Of a DNA stretch of 51,850 bases, positions 51,839-51,850 are shown piece after piece. This stretch comes from VBCK01 sp036270655 (GTDB taxonomy: Bacteria; Pseudomonadota; Gammaproteobacteria; Burkholderiales; Burkholderiaceae_F), in the NCBI GenBank assembly GCA_036270655.1, contig DATBCD010000084.1, positions 1 to 51,850 on the forward strand. The letters run 5' to 3'. Position 1 is the stretch's first letter. Every line of letters starts with the position of its first letter. Under the pieces are notes generated by a model. It ran no database searches. It saw nothing but the letters and a program-made list of their open reading frames with translations, and was not told the DNA's origin. The translations under genes were made by a program, and so were the position numbers.

Positions 51839-51850
51839 GTCCGTTTTCCT

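Overview
The window reads as chromosomal DNA of a GC-rich betaproteobacterium, most likely of the order Burkholderiales. The reasons are a dihydrolipoamide dehydrogenase with its own N-terminal lipoyl domain beside a homodimeric pyruvate dehydrogenase E1, the argA/yggX/hrpA and ubiC/nadB neighbourhoods, and short intergenic palindromes of the form ccctctcccgcttgcgggagaggg. This is inference from gene content; no 16S gene or other marker is present, and I found no tRNA, rRNA, CRISPR array, insertion sequence or phage gene.

Layout. 1-2791 (minus): the high-affinity phosphate transporter pstS-pstC-pstA, cut by the left edge. 2972-5059 (minus): oligopeptidase A. 5239-11955 (plus): the pyruvate dehydrogenase operon aceE-aceF-GNAT-lpdA, in which a small acetyltransferase is translationally coupled between E2 and E3 and a three-copy 41-bp repeat separates E1 from E2. 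12079-13545 (minus): a two-module lipoprotein and a membrane protein of unknown role. 13781-16985 (plus): rpiA, nadA, nadC and a DUF2380-like secreted protein. 17053-18254 (minus): a CBS-pair protein and a YqgE/AlgH protein that carries an apparent signal peptide.

18340-35418 looks like an accessory catabolic and uptake region: a BetI-like TetR regulator, a class III aminotransferase, two Rieske oxygenases whose bridging residue is Glu (as in carnitine and betaine oxygenases), a lone RND efflux pump, a TonB-dependent receptor and two related secreted proteins. Housekeeping nadB and ubiC lie inside it. A 20-bp palindrome lies between the first Rieske gene and the pump, and half of it recurs at the start of the second Rieske gene.

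35469-42817: a secreted or anchored amidase, yggX and argA (minus), then hrpA (plus), whose coding sequence contains an in-frame palindromic repeat. 43052-44748 (minus): a small unknown protein and a class C beta-lactamase-like serine hydrolase. 44815-50681 (minus): a tightly packed operon of seven genes, a molybdenum hydroxylase pair (IorAB type) followed by a flavocytochrome c sulfide dehydrogenase flavoprotein and soxX, soxY, soxZ and soxA, with no soxB or soxCD in the window. The SoxY carrier cysteine sits in an unusual C-terminus. 50864-51838 (minus): a Ser/Thr/Ala-rich protein with four helical islands, followed by a clear intrinsic terminator.

No gene-free stretch exceeds about 240 bases. 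The larger gaps hold repeats (7942-8174, 13546-13780, 42818-43051), candidate promoters or operators (5060-5238, 21636-21869, 31077-31281), or nothing I can name (27213-27435, 33616-33832, 43310-43512). Starts were moved inward from the longest open frame where a Shine-Dalgarno sequence, signal peptide or family length supported it.
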